Source: Cronobacter malonaticus LMG 23826
GTDB lineage: Bacteria > Pseudomonadota > Gammaproteobacteria > Enterobacterales > Enterobacteriaceae
Length of the DNA stretch: 64,000 bases
Assembly: GCF_001277215.2 (NCBI RefSeq)
Contig: NZ_CP013940.1
Coordinates: 3,100,001 to 3,164,000, forward strand
Direction: 5' to 3'
Numbering within the stretch: the first letter of the stretch is position 1; every line of letters starts with the position of its first letter. The notes beneath the pieces are model-generated. The model was not told the DNA's origin. It saw only the letters and a list, made by a program, of their open reading frames with translations, and did not search any database. Both the position numbers and the translations under genes were made by a program. Below, one piece after another: positions 1 through 9,272 of the stretch.

Positions 1-210
1 TTCCGCCGCGTTCGGTGCTTCCGGGCGACGGCGGATAATAAAACCCGCAATCCAGAAGCAGATAACCCACGTCACCAGCCCCACCGCATAGGTTTGCCAG
101 CCTTTCGCCTCAAATCCCAGCAGGCCAATCACGCCGTTCATAATAAAAATCAGGCCCAGTGCGACCGCGTAATAGTGCCAGTCACGGCGAATTTTGGCAG
201 AGAGTTGCAT
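1..210 (-). CDS. yaiZ: YaiZ, DUF2754 small inner-membrane protein (3' end outside window)
   Basis: Seventy codons are open from an ATG at 210 down to base 1, with no stop before the edge, so the last residues or the stop lie outside. The product begins MQLSAKIRRDWHYYAVA and has two hydrophobic stretches (about residues 14-31 and 39-58) followed by an RRR motif, matching from memory the 70-residue E. coli YaiZ. It is divergent from yaiY, as in E. coli, where ddlA lies beyond yaiZ. Function is unknown; a small integral inner-membrane protein is all the sequence supports. Confidence 0.85.
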   Translation of the reverse strand, partial: MQLSAKIRRDWHYYAVALGLIFIMNGVIGLLGFEAKGWQTYAVGLVTWVICFWIAGFIIRRRPEAPNAAE

Positions 211-565
211 GGTTGCTCCGAAAGCGTCAAAAAAACCATCTTCGCATATCCCGTCATGGCTGTCTGTGGCCCGCGTCGCGCGGTGTGACGCGCATTACGG
301 TTACGCGTAAAGACGTTTAAAAGCGCCAGTAAACTTTCGCAAGCGCAGCGGTCATAGCGTGTAATGAAGCAAGAAAAGTCTGAATGTTAACCAGTTATTA
401 ACGCAGTTACAGAAATGTGAGAATCGACATAATTTTGACATTCAGGAGTAATCTGCCCGCCAAATTACCACGAATCCGATATTGACAAATAAAATCTCCT
501 GCCAAACTTCACCCTGTAGCACCCTGGCGTTACGTCAGTACGAAGGTAAAACCCCGGAGGTCTGT
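211..565. promoter_or_regulatory. Divergent yaiZ/yaiY intergenic region
   Basis: This 355-bp stretch has no convincing gene. It separates two divergent genes and must hold both promoters. The 290-480 part is AT-richer than the flanks, which suits promoter DNA. An in-frame ATG exists at 482, but the AGG-rich ribosome site at 553-560 points to the yaiY start at 566, so 482-565 is read as leader. No specific operator is recognised. Confidence 0.5.
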
Positions 566-871
566 ATGGCTGAGATATCGTTACCCAAACCCATAATCGC
601 CGGGAAACCAGGAAGATCCACCGCGCTTGGCAACCTCGCCTACGCGCTGTTTGTGCTGTTCTCTTTCTGGGTTGGCGCGCAACTTCTGAATGTCGTGGTG
701 CATGCGCCAGGCGTTCTGGATAATCTCATGCAGATGCAGGAGAGCGGCCGTCCGCAAATCAAAATGGGGCTGGCTGTCGGCACCATCTTTGCGCTGGTGC
801 CGTTTCTCGCAGGCTGCGTCTTTGCGATGGTCATGGCGTTTTTCTTCCGCCTACGACGTCGTCGCTTTTAA
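566..871 (+). CDS. yaiY: YaiY, DUF2755 inner-membrane protein
   Basis: This encodes 101 residues (E. coli YaiY has 102). ATG 566 is preferred over the upstream in-frame ATG at 482 because CGGAGG lies just before it and the homologous protein starts MA(D/E). Two hydrophobic segments (about 22-42 and 70-92) flank a short polar loop, and the C-terminus is very basic (RLRRRRF), suggesting a cytoplasmic tail. Its end overlaps the end of convergent yaiW by 4 bp. Function is unknown; the assignment rests on sequence resemblance and gene order. Confidence 0.85.
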   Translation: MAEISLPKPIIAGKPGRSTALGNLAYALFVLFSFWVGAQLLNVVVHAPGVLDNLMQMQESGRPQIKMGLAVGTIFALVPFLAGCVFAMVMAFFFRLRRRRF

Positions 872-1974
872 CCTTTACTCATACAGCGTGCCCGACGGTC
901 GTCCACACGCTTCGCAAACCACGCCGTGGTGAGTTGACGCGTGATCTTCGGGCTTTCCAGTTGAATACCAGGCAGTATTTCGCGGGGCAGCGTTCGGCCC
1001 GCGCGTTTATCCGCGAGCGCAAAAACCTTTTTATAGATTTTGCTGTCGCTGAAATCCTCGCTATCCCCTTTCGCCAGCGCACGATGGATTTCGCTATCGC
1101 TCATATCAAGCTGGCTGCCCAGTTTGCGCACCGCGTTTTCGGTTGCACCCGGCTCGCTGGTGTCATAGCGGATCAAATCGCCATCGAGCGCCAGTTTTAC
1201 ACCACTCGCTTTACTGACGGCATTCTGGAATGCCGCGTTGCGGCTCGCATACCAGCCCGCGTTGAAATCCGCGAAGCGATAGAGCGGACGTGAATAGTCC
1301 ACCGGATAGTTCAGCAGATGGTAGATGCCAAACCATAGCCCGCCGCGACGGGTAAAGACCTCCTGGCGCAGCGTGCCGTCGATGTCATAAGGATAGCCGC
1401 GCGCGTGCTGTTCGGCGAACGCAATGCTGACCTGCATCGGCCCGCCGGTGTGTATCGGGTTTAAGTTGCCAAACAGCGTCTGTCCAAGCGGCACCATGCC
1501 GATGAAATCGTCGAAAATGGCGCTCAGTTCGCGCTCGGATTTCACGTTGTCAAGCCGCTCGCTGTAGCTTTTACCGTTCGGGGATTTGATAAGCAGCGCA
1601 GTGTGCACCACAAAGGCGGGAATGTGCAGCTTACCGGCGCGGCGCTCGATCTCCTTCCAGGCTATCTTGCCAAGCCCCGGCACCTGCGGATCGGACTGAT
1701 AATTCGACTCCTGCTCCGCCACCGCCAGCACCGAACAGATGTTTTCTTCGGTTGCCGGAATCTTCTGCGTCTCAAACGCGCGGGCGATGTCGCGCGCCCA
1801 GCCGTCGCGATCTTTCACGCTCGCCGGCATTTTTTGCTTCACCACGGCGCGCACGTCGAGCGGTTTCGCGCCCTTTTCGGTGGTCGGGGTCGGGCTGGTA
1901 CACCCTGCAAGCGTGAGCAGCGCGGTAAGCGTCAGAAGACGAAAACGGGTGGGCAAGGCAAACGTGGCGGCCAT
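868..1974 (-). CDS. yaiW: YaiW, outer-membrane lipoprotein (DUF1615)
   Basis: This encodes 368 residues, near the E. coli YaiW length of 364. The N-terminus is a lipoprotein signal with lipobox LAGC (Cys25), followed by a PTPTT-rich linker. The conserved DUF1615 body follows, containing a GLWFGIYHLLNYP stretch around residue 210. YaiW is known as a surface-exposed outer-membrane lipoprotein linked to SbmA-dependent uptake of proline-rich peptides. It lies downstream of sbmA on the same strand about 95 bp away, as in E. coli, so cotranscription is likely. The ATG at 1974 has an AGGA site just upstream. Confidence 0.92.
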   Translation of the reverse strand: MAATFALPTRFRLLTLTALLTLAGCTSPTPTTEKGAKPLDVRAVVKQKMPASVKDRDGWARDIARAFETQKIPATEENICSVLAVAEQESNYQSDPQVPGLGKIAWKEIERRAGKLHIPAFVVHTALLIKSPNGKSYSERLDNVKSERELSAIFDDFIGMVPLGQTLFGNLNPIHTGGPMQVSIAFAEQHARGYPYDIDGTLRQEVFTRRGGLWFGIYHLLNYPVDYSRPLYRFADFNAGWYASRNAAFQNAVSKASGVKLALDGDLIRYDTSEPGATENAVRKLGSQLDMSDSEIHRALAKGDSEDFSDSKIYKKVFALADKRAGRTLPREILPGIQLESPKITRQLTTAWFAKRVDDRRARCMSKG

Positions 1975-2070
1975 GATAATCCTGTCTGGCTGGGTTCAGG
2001 GCGTTTACCCTGCCACGTTTTTGCCGCCGCGAAAAGCGGATCGCTCCGAAGACGCAGCGGCAAACCGTCC

Positions 2071-3291
2071 TTACAGCGCTTCCTGCGCCTCGGGTTCGGG
2101 GGCGGGTTTATCGTTCAGCGTGCGCTCAAAGCTGCGCAGACGTTTGTAGATAGACATCAGCTCCACAAGCGTCGTCCAGGAGCTAATCAGATACTGGAAC
2201 GCGCCGCGCACTTCACCAAACACATTGCTTATCTGCGTCATCAGCCCAAGCGTGATCGACCCGGCCGCAATCGACGGGAACATCAGGAACAGACCAAAAA
2301 TGGCATCCACCTGCAGATAGAGAATGCGGGCGATGTTGAAATAGGTGTAGTGGAAATAGAGCCGGAAATAGTTGTGCCGCACGTTGCTGAACAGCGCCCG
2401 CACCGTTTGCGGATCGGCGCGCGTCGGATCGTCTTCGCCATAGACCAGCTCTTTACGATAGGCCGCCTCAACGCGCTGGTTGCGAAACTCCAGGCCCGGC
2501 AGTTTGATACCGACCAGCGCCAGCAGGCCGGTGCCCATCAGCGCCCAGACGATCGCGGCGATAACCAGCCCGTAAGGCACCTCGCCCACCACCGGCAGTG
2601 CTTTCACGTGCGGCGAGAGCGCCACCAGCACAGGCAGAAAGGCAATCAGCGTCATCACGGCTTTCAGCAGAGACACGCCCATATCCTCAAGCGTGGAGGC
2701 GAAACGCATGGTGTCCTCCTGCACACGCTGCGCAGCGCCTTCGATATGGCGCAACCGCTGCCAGTGCTCCATGTAGTATTCGTTCATGGCGGTGCGCCAG
2801 CGGAAGATGTAGTGGCTGATGAAAAAGTAATTCAGTACGCCCACGGTGACGTAAATAAGCGCGATGCCAAGAAACACCGTAATGCCGCTGTAAAGCTCGC
2901 CGATTTTGACTTTATGGGGCGCGCCGAGCGCGGTCTGGATCAGGTCAAAGAATGGCGCATACCAGGCGTTTATGGCGACCGTAAGTTCCACCATAAACCA
3001 GGTGACGAAGATCAGCAGCGCCGAGCCCAGCACTGACCAGCGCTGCCAGCGGTGCGGGCAATAGACGCGCCAGAAGGCAGCGAACAGCCCCACGCAAAGC
3101 GCGTAGTAGGCGTAGAAAAGAATAAAGTTGCCTGACCAGAAACGGGCCGCGCTGATGGGCAGCTCGCCCGCCACGCCTAACCGTTCGGCAAGCCAGCCGC
3201 CGCCCATCTGCCAGACGACGAAGGCAATCACCGCCCAGATCAGCGCCGAAAGGAAAAAGGCGCCGGGACGAGGGAAAAAGGATTTAAACAT
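2071..3291 (-). CDS. sbmA: SbmA, peptide antibiotic transporter
   Basis: The 406-residue product equals the E. coli SbmA length. SbmA is a dimeric inner-membrane proton-driven importer of microcins B17 and J25, bleomycin and proline-rich antimicrobial peptides. It resembles the membrane domain of ABC exporters but lacks an ATPase domain. Several transmembrane helices are visible, and long stretches around ISAARFW, HRWQ, NAWYAPF and GIKLPGLEF match E. coli. ATG 3291 was chosen because CAGGAGCG sits 4 bp upstream; a TTG five codons earlier would overlap that site. It is divergent from the ampH locus, with a hydrolase gene inserted between them relative to E. coli. Confidence 0.95.
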   Translation of the reverse strand: MFKSFFPRPGAFFLSALIWAVIAFVVWQMGGGWLAERLGVAGELPISAARFWSGNFILFYAYYALCVGLFAAFWRVYCPHRWQRWSVLGSALLIFVTWFMVELTVAINAWYAPFFDLIQTALGAPHKVKIGELYSGITVFLGIALIYVTVGVLNYFFISHYIFRWRTAMNEYYMEHWQRLRHIEGAAQRVQEDTMRFASTLEDMGVSLLKAVMTLIAFLPVLVALSPHVKALPVVGEVPYGLVIAAIVWALMGTGLLALVGIKLPGLEFRNQRVEAAYRKELVYGEDDPTRADPQTVRALFSNVRHNYFRLYFHYTYFNIARILYLQVDAIFGLFLMFPSIAAGSITLGLMTQISNVFGEVRGAFQYLISSWTTLVELMSIYKRLRSFERTLNDKPAPEPEAQEAL

Positions 3292-3467
3292 CAATCGCTC
3301 CTGCAAATATTTTTGTTTTTGCTGTTGCTGTATAGCCTCTGCCCTGCGCGTGTGGCAGGGGGTACTGAGTGTAACGCGACAGGCGACGGCTGCGCCGCCC
3401 GGCGTGTTTCCAAAAGTGTAACGGCGCGCCAGTTATCCGCGCCGTGTTGAGACAAAACCCGCGTCGT

Positions 3468-4004
3468 TTAGTTCGCCTGCCAGGCGCGCAGGATAGCGTC
3501 CGTATTCAGCACGCGCAGCGGGTTGCCGGGCACCGCCAGGGTACTCCAGACATCGTTGTAATGCTCGATAAGCACCGGGGCGGAGGCCGCGCGGCGATCG
3601 GCGGTGGTGTGGGCGTCGCCTGCGACCGTCACCTGAAACCCGCGGCTCGCCGCCTGTTTGAGCGTGGTATCGACGCAGTAATCGCTGGCGCAGCCGCATA
3701 CCACGAACGCGTCAATGTGATGCTCGCGCAGCAGCGCCTCAAGCGGCGTGCGGTAAAAGGCGTCGCAGGCGGTTTTGGTTACGCGTAAAGCATTCTGCGG
3801 CACGTTAAGCTCCGGCAGAAAAGCAAACCCTGGGGAGTTTTCTTCCAGCCCGCCCGGCTCCGTATGCTGAATGATGATGACCTGCTCCGCGCCCGCCATC
3901 AGCTGGTTAATGCGGGCGACGCGCCCTTCCCGGTCAAAACGCGGGGTGGCGAAAACGCCGTTTTGCATATCGATAACCATCACAACACGTGGTACAAACA
4001 TCAT
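3468..4004 (-). CDS. Isochorismatase-family cysteine hydrolase
   Basis: The 178-residue protein has the isochorismatase-like hydrolase fold. The expected catalytic triad is present: Asp12 in VVMVIDMQNG, Lys77 in RVTKTACDAF and Cys110 in CASDYCVDTT. Family members hydrolyse amides (nicotinamide, ureidoacrylate, N-carbamoylsarcosine) or the isochorismate ether bond. The Cys nucleophile favours amidase-type chemistry, but the substrate cannot be named. It has tandem ATGs preceded by AAGGAG. From memory, E. coli has no gene at this point between ampH and sbmA, so this looks like a lineage-specific insertion. It is probably transcribed alone. Confidence 0.85.
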   Translation of the reverse strand: MMFVPRVVMVIDMQNGVFATPRFDREGRVARINQLMAGAEQVIIIQHTEPGGLEENSPGFAFLPELNVPQNALRVTKTACDAFYRTPLEALLREHHIDAFVVCGCASDYCVDTTLKQAASRGFQVTVAGDAHTTADRRAASAPVLIEHYNDVWSTLAVPGNPLRVLNTDAILRAWQAN

Positions 4005-4199
4005 GCGCTCCTTCTCAGGGAAAGCGGGAGATTAACACAGGCGATACGCGAAGCACCGCCGGAAAAATTTTGCGCAAAAAAACGAGTTGTTACGCATCGT
4101 TACGTTTTTTCAGTGGCTGTCGCGCTTTTCGGGCCTTTGCAGATCCGCGCGCAGTAGTATAAATACCCTCTATTCCCGCTCACTGAATGGATTGCTTCG

Positions 4200-5357
4200 T
4201 TGAAACGTTGTCTGCTCTCCTGCGCCCTGCTGATAAGCGCAGCTTTTTCTGCGGCCCAGGCCGCGCAAACCTCGCCCGACCCGGTCTTCGCGTCCGATAT
4301 CGTCGATCGTTACGCTAACCATATTTTCTACGGCAGCGGCGCCACCGGCATGGCGATTGTAGTGATTGACGGCAACCAGCGCGTGTTCCGCAGCTTCGGC
4401 GAAACGCGCCCCGGCAATAACGTGCGCCCGCAGCTCGACTCGGTTATCCGCATCGCCTCGCTCACCAAACTGATGACCAGCGAAATGCTGGTAAAAATGC
4501 TCGATCAGGGCGTGGTGAAGCTTGACGATCCGCTGAGTCGCTACGCGCCCCCCGGCGCGCGCGTGCCGACGTATCAGGGCGAACCTATTCGACTGGTGAA
4601 CCTCGCCACGCATACCAGCGCCCTGCCCCGTGAACAGCCCGGCGGCGCGGCGAAGCGCCCGGTGTTTGTCTGGCCGACCCGCGAGCAGCGCTGGCAATGG
4701 CTCTCCACCGCGACGTTAAAAGCAGCGCCTGGCGCCACGGCGTCCTATTCCAACCTCGCGTTCGATCTGCTGGCCGATGCGCTGGCTAACGCCGCGGGCA
4801 AGCCTTATACCCAGCTTTTTGAAGAGCAGATCACCCGCCCGCTCGGCATGAAAGACACCACCTTTACGCCGTCACCGGATCAGTGCAAACGCCTGATGGT
4901 GGCGGAGAAAGGTGCCAGCCCGTGCAATAACACGCTGGCGGCTATCGGCAGCGGCGGCGTTTACTCCACGCCGGACGACATGATGCGCTGGATGCAGCAG
5001 TTCCTGGCCTCCGATTTCCATCGCCGCAGCCCGCAGGCAGACCGCATGCAGACGCTGATTTACCAGCGCACGCAGTTGACCCGCGTCGTCGGGATGGACG
5101 TGCCGGGTAAAGCGGACGCGCTGGGGCTGGGTTGGGTGTACATGGCGCCGAAAGACGGGCGTCCAGGCATCATTCAGAAAACCGGCGGTGGCGGCGGCTT
5201 TATCACTTATATGGCGATGATCCCGCAGAGCAATATTGGCGCTTTCGTCGTGGTAACCCGCTCGCCGCTGACGCGCTTTACCGCGATGAGCGACGGCGTC
5301 AACGATCTGGTGACGGAACTGAGCGGCAACAAACCGCGCCAGACGACCGCCCTGTAA
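4200..5357 (+). CDS. ampH: AmpH, D-alanyl-D-alanine carboxypeptidase/endopeptidase
   Basis: The 385-residue length equals E. coli AmpH. It is a class C beta-lactamase-fold penicillin-binding protein that trims stem peptides and cross-links in peptidoglycan and takes part in recycling. Active-site motifs are intact: SLTK (Ser87, Lys90), YSN (Tyr183-Asn185) and KTGG near residue 329. A signal peptide with Ala-rich cleavage near residue 21 sends it to the periplasm. Translation starts at a TTG (4200) continuing as MKRCLL; no in-frame ATG fits the homologous N-terminus. A strong hairpin terminator follows immediately. Confidence 0.95.
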   Translation: MKRCLLSCALLISAAFSAAQAAQTSPDPVFASDIVDRYANHIFYGSGATGMAIVVIDGNQRVFRSFGETRPGNNVRPQLDSVIRIASLTKLMTSEMLVKMLDQGVVKLDDPLSRYAPPGARVPTYQGEPIRLVNLATHTSALPREQPGGAAKRPVFVWPTREQRWQWLSTATLKAAPGATASYSNLAFDLLADALANAAGKPYTQLFEEQITRPLGMKDTTFTPSPDQCKRLMVAEKGASPCNNTLAAIGSGGVYSTPDDMMRWMQQFLASDFHRRSPQADRMQTLIYQRTQLTRVVGMDVPGKADALGLGWVYMAPKDGRPGIIQKTGGGGGFITYMAMIPQSNIGAFVVVTRSPLTRFTAMSDGVNDLVTELSGNKPRQTTAL

Positions 5358-5362
5358 AGCAA

Positions 5363-5391
5363 AACGGCGCCCTGGTGGCGCCGTTGTTTTT
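5363..5391 (+). terminator. Rho-independent terminator between ampH and iprA
   Basis: A perfect 9-bp stem (AACGGCGCC at 5363-5371 with GGCGCCGTT at 5377-5385) encloses a 5-nt loop and is followed by GTTTTT. It starts 6 bp after the ampH stop. An A-run on the other side means it may also end the convergent iprA transcript. Confidence 0.85.
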
Positions 5392-6017
5392 CAGTAGTTG
5401 AGCGGCAGCTTGTTAACCGCCACCAGCTTTCCCTTCTGCATTTCGATGTATTTGCCCTTTCGCAGCTCCGCGAGTACCTCCGCGATGACCGAACGGGAAA
5501 TGTGGGTGTGGTTCTGAATATGGTGAATCACGCCGACCTGCGCGCGCACTTCCGGGCTCCAGGCCGCCATCGTTAACAGCGTGGCGCGGATCTGCGAATA
5601 CGTTGTCGTGCCGATAAAATGCGCGTCGCGCCATTCAAACCAGCGCATCAGCCAGGTCTGCCAGTGACAGAACGATTTCCACAATTGACGATGTTCGATG
5701 ATTTCAATCGCGCGCCGCACCGGCATTCGAAAGCCGCGACAGGGGGTTTCCGTCACCAGGGTATAACGCAGCGGTTCTGGGATCACCGCATCAGAAAAGC
5801 TTAAATACAGCGGAGAATTCATTAAATCGACGTGAATATGGTTCTGTTCACGCCAGACATTGAGGCTTCCTTCCTTAAAAAACCAGCACTGTTGCTCGCC
5901 CTGCTCGTTGATAAACGAGAGTTCGCAATGGGCGTCAATGTCAAAAGGCGTTCCTGCCGGTCCGAGATGACGCTGAAGGGAGTCAAGATGATGTAGGGGT
6001 TTTACCAGCTCTAACAC
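5391..6017 (-). CDS. iprA: IprA/YaiV-family winged-helix regulator
   Basis: The 208-residue protein matches the YaiV (IprA) family, reported in Salmonella and E. coli to inhibit hydrogen peroxide resistance. The N-terminal half is CRP-like in layout (an SFINEQGEQQCWFFKEGSLN-type beta sandwich). The C-terminal part carries a winged helix with HISRSVIAEVLAELRKGKYI around residues 172-191 as the putative recognition region. The predicted start is GTG at 6017, giving MLELVKPL and aligning with the E. coli N-terminus. Gene order with ampH matches E. coli. The ligand, if any, is unknown. Confidence 0.82.
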   Translation of the reverse strand: MLELVKPLHHLDSLQRHLGPAGTPFDIDAHCELSFINEQGEQQCWFFKEGSLNVWREQNHIHVDLMNSPLYLSFSDAVIPEPLRYTLVTETPCRGFRMPVRRAIEIIEHRQLWKSFCHWQTWLMRWFEWRDAHFIGTTTYSQIRATLLTMAAWSPEVRAQVGVIHHIQNHTHISRSVIAEVLAELRKGKYIEMQKGKLVAVNKLPLNY

Positions 6018-6096
6018 GCGAGATATCCATTTCAGGTGTGTTGGGGGAACTGCCTGCCCACAAGGGACAGGCAGCTTTTGACGCTAACTGACGAGA

Positions 6097-8874
6097 TTAC
6101 CAGGTATATTTGACGCCGACATTCGCGGCCCAGTCCTGATCCACGTCGCCGCCGCCAAGGTAGTTCGCGTCGGCATAGGCGCTGAAGTTTTTGGTGAAAC
6201 TGAACTTACCGCCAAGCCCTGCGCGTACCGCGGAGCCTTCCACGCCGTTATCGATATTGTCGCCGTTTACGTCGGCGTCGTTACCGCTGGCGTCATCATA
6301 GACATAGGCCAGTTTCGCATATGGCGTGAAGGCCTGATCGTTGCCGTAGTTGAACGTGTAACCCAGATCCGCGCCCAGTTCATAACGCAGGCTGTCGTAA
6401 GACTGGCTGTTGACGCGCATATCGTTGCTCAGCTGATAGCCGTCGCCATCCTGGAACAGGCCGGAAACGCTGGCATACGGGGTCAGATAACCCTGCGTGT
6501 TGAACTGCCAGTCATAGCCCAGTTTCAGGCCAAAGCCCCATGCGTCGGAAGACGCGTCACCGGAGACCGCCTGGCCGTTGCTCATTACCGCGCTCAGATC
6601 GTTGCTGTAATGGCTGTAGCTCAGGCTGGTATCCACAAAGACGTTATTGGCGAACTGCGCAGAAGAATACAGACGCGCGGACTGGCTGTCCTGATCGACG
6701 CTGCCGGTACGATCGTCCATATCCCCTTTCGCAAAGCCCGCGGCCGCCCCGATCATCCATTTCGCGTTGTTGCCTTCCACCAGTTTATCGAGGCCGACCA
6801 TCAGGCCGTTAACATCCTGGTCATAGCTCAGCTCGCCGGTATCGCCGTTGAAATTGCCGCCAAAGTAGGTTACCCATGCGCCGCCGTTATCCCCAGGCGT
6901 ATGGCGGCCCTGCGCGAGACGCGTGCTCAGCACATCCTGTTCCAGATTCCAGATGTTGGTATTCGCAGAAGGGATGCTCAGCGCCATATTGGCGTAGTTG
7001 GTCAGCTCGCGCTGTTTCAGCACCACGGTGTCGCCCTGCTGCTGCGCCTCGTAGGTGTACGCGCCCAGATCCGCTTTATTGGCGGCGGTAAAGCGTACCG
7101 AAGTGGCGTCGTTATCGTCATACACGCGCAGCACTTCGTTGTCTTTATAATCAGCAATCGAGCCCGCGCCGGTGGCGTTATCGATACGCACCCGATAGTT
7201 GCCCGCCACGTCGCCGTTCACCGCCAGGTGACCGTCTGAGTTGAGCGCAATCACGCCTTCGTCATAGTCTTTCTGATTCGGATCGTTGGTCACGTAACGC
7301 GCGTTATTCAGAGAGGCGTCCAGCACGTAGTCACGGCTGCCGACGTTGAGCACACCGTCGTCAGTCAGCACGACATTATCGGCATCAACCTGACCGAGGC
7401 CGAGGTTGAGCTGCGCGCCGTTATCGATAGTCAGCGTATTGGCATACAGCGACGCGGTCTCTTCCGTGAGCGTCGCCTGGCTGCCGCTGTCCAGCGTCAG
7501 CGAATCGGTCGCCACCGCGCCGTCATCGCCGATGTTCAGCGTCGAAGCATTGGTCAGCGTGATGGAATCTGCCAGCAGCGAGGAGCTTTCGACGTTTACC
7601 TGTGAATAGTTATCGACCACCAGCGCATCGATGTTCGAGACTTTACGGGTATCCCACTCGGAGCCATTTTGCAGCGTCACGTTGAAAATACCGCTCTGGT
7701 AGACTTCGTTACCGGTTACGTGGCCCGCTTCGTTAAACGCGGTATCGCTGTTTTCGATGCCGTAGGTGGAGCCTGGCCAGATGCTGTTCGGCTGATAGTC
7801 ATACAGCTCAGCGGTTGCTTCAACGTTAGAAATCGCCGCACCCACCCATTTGCTGCCGTTGGTGAGCGTCACGTCCAGGCGGTCGGTGTTATCCCAGCCG
7901 TTAGAATCCGGCTTGCCGTCGCCGTTCACGTCATAAGCGTCAACATGTGTGGTGACCGGATTGCCGTTTTCATCAAGCGTGGTGCGGTCATAGCCGCCAA
8001 AGTTTTCGTCGAAGGTACTTTCGAAATAGATGTCGCCGTTAATCGTTGACCGATCGAAAGAGGCCGTCGTCTGCATAGAGTTATCGGCAGCAGGATTGGC
8101 GATCACGGCGAGCGCGATATCATCCGCGGTCAACTTATTATCGTAATCGCTGGCTTTACCGGTGTGGCCATAAAAACCATCGGTGCCTTCATCCGTCCAG
8201 GAGCCGGAACTCAGAACAGAATCTTTCACTGCAATAGTATTATTAAAAATTTCGCTGCTATTTGAGCCAGTCGCAGACGTCACGTCCTGATTATCTTCCC
8301 ATTCATATCCCTGCGTCAGCGTAATACCCGCCACATGGGAATTATTCTGGATAACCAGGTCGGTTTCCTGATCGAGGGTAATAGCGGTGCCGAGATTGTA
8401 AATATCCTCAGACGCCGTCGTTTTATCATCGGCGTTATAATAATTGTAGTGCTCGAAATCATCGTCGATGGTGGAATTATCGACGGTTAACGCAAGACGG
8501 TTATAGAGATAATCCCCGGTGCGGTTATCGCAGTTGTCCGTCATGCACTGAGAGGTGATCATCCCATGAATAGTGCTGTCTTTAATGGTCAGCGCGTTAG
8601 GGTGGGTATTATTACTGGTGCCGTCGTCAAGATACCAGGTGGAAATAACGCCATCGACATGCGCGCCGGAAATTTGCGGGTAAATATTGCCGTTATAATA
8701 ATCAGAGCCATAATCGTAACCGACATAGCCCTGATACATAATACCGCCATCATAATAAAACGTGTCGTAGCTTTTGCCTGAAATATCCGTGGCAGCGGAG
8801 GCCTGAGAAGCGATAGCCATTGTGCAGGCCACGGCTAATTGTGAGACTACAAGTTTCTTTTTCCAGGAGTGCAT
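6097..8874 (-). CDS. Type Va autotransporter with outer-membrane beta-barrel
   Basis: The 925-residue protein has a signal peptide (MHSWKKKLVVSQLAVACTM, cleavage after ASQASA near 28). A Ser/Thr/Asp/Asn-rich passenger of roughly residues 29-650 shows repeated DNSTI/NGSKW/LTNAS motifs typical of right-handed beta helices. A C-terminal barrel of about 260 residues starts around GGAWVTYFGGNF and ends in an alternating strand closing with KYTW; Trp replaces the usual terminal Phe. It sits where E. coli carries the disrupted autotransporter gene yaiT, so it may be an intact counterpart of that locus. Adhesion or biofilm is the likely role, but no protease or ligand motif is visible. The passenger is AT-richer near its N-terminus than the neighbouring genes. 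Confidence 0.9.
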   Translation of the reverse strand: MHSWKKKLVVSQLAVACTMAIASQASAATDISGKSYDTFYYDGGIMYQGYVGYDYGSDYYNGNIYPQISGAHVDGVISTWYLDDGTSNNTHPNALTIKDSTIHGMITSQCMTDNCDNRTGDYLYNRLALTVDNSTIDDDFEHYNYYNADDKTTASEDIYNLGTAITLDQETDLVIQNNSHVAGITLTQGYEWEDNQDVTSATGSNSSEIFNNTIAVKDSVLSSGSWTDEGTDGFYGHTGKASDYDNKLTADDIALAVIANPAADNSMQTTASFDRSTINGDIYFESTFDENFGGYDRTTLDENGNPVTTHVDAYDVNGDGKPDSNGWDNTDRLDVTLTNGSKWVGAAISNVEATAELYDYQPNSIWPGSTYGIENSDTAFNEAGHVTGNEVYQSGIFNVTLQNGSEWDTRKVSNIDALVVDNYSQVNVESSSLLADSITLTNASTLNIGDDGAVATDSLTLDSGSQATLTEETASLYANTLTIDNGAQLNLGLGQVDADNVVLTDDGVLNVGSRDYVLDASLNNARYVTNDPNQKDYDEGVIALNSDGHLAVNGDVAGNYRVRIDNATGAGSIADYKDNEVLRVYDDNDATSVRFTAANKADLGAYTYEAQQQGDTVVLKQRELTNYANMALSIPSANTNIWNLEQDVLSTRLAQGRHTPGDNGGAWVTYFGGNFNGDTGELSYDQDVNGLMVGLDKLVEGNNAKWMIGAAAGFAKGDMDDRTGSVDQDSQSARLYSSAQFANNVFVDTSLSYSHYSNDLSAVMSNGQAVSGDASSDAWGFGLKLGYDWQFNTQGYLTPYASVSGLFQDGDGYQLSNDMRVNSQSYDSLRYELGADLGYTFNYGNDQAFTPYAKLAYVYDDASGNDADVNGDNIDNGVEGSAVRAGLGGKFSFTKNFSAYADANYLGGGDVDQDWAANVGVKYTW

Positions 8875-9254
8875 TTATCATCCCTCCTCAGGGACGTCAC
8901 AAGGTTGGTCCATCAAATGGTTTGCCGTAATACAAGCGTGATGTATTAACGATAAAATTATGCACGCTGAAAAATTAAAGGTTCAATTCTTCTTTACCAA
9001 TTGTACGAATTCGCACTCTTTATTATTTAGGAATAATAACCACACTTATCCTCGATATCCCTTCATATCTTACCAGACGAACACTCCTTCATTTTGATTG
9101 CCACCAAAATATTGAATATTTAAATATCCACTCATGGAACATTTAGTTTAAAAATAAAATAGCTCTCGATTATAAAAGTTCTCTGCCGTTTCGTTATCCC
9201 GGCTTTTGCCATTCCCCCGGCGATACTCATCTATAATATGAATATCTTAATGGC
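8875..9254. promoter_or_regulatory. AT-rich region upstream of the autotransporter and CinA-like gene
   Basis: This 380-bp stretch has no gene and is clearly AT-richer than its surroundings (many A/T runs between 8930 and 9180). It must contain the autotransporter promoter on the minus strand and the CinA-like promoter on the plus strand. Such AT-rich DNA upstream of surface-protein genes is often an H-NS target; that is an inference, not something seen directly. Confidence 0.5.
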
Positions 9255-9272
9255 ATGGAGAATGTGAATCTA

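Noticed and set aside
1603-3036. Long plus-strand open frame (477 codons) opposite yaiW and sbmA
   Set aside because: It lies entirely antisense to two confidently identified genes, is very rich in Arg, His and Gln and has no family features; it is a by-product of high GC.
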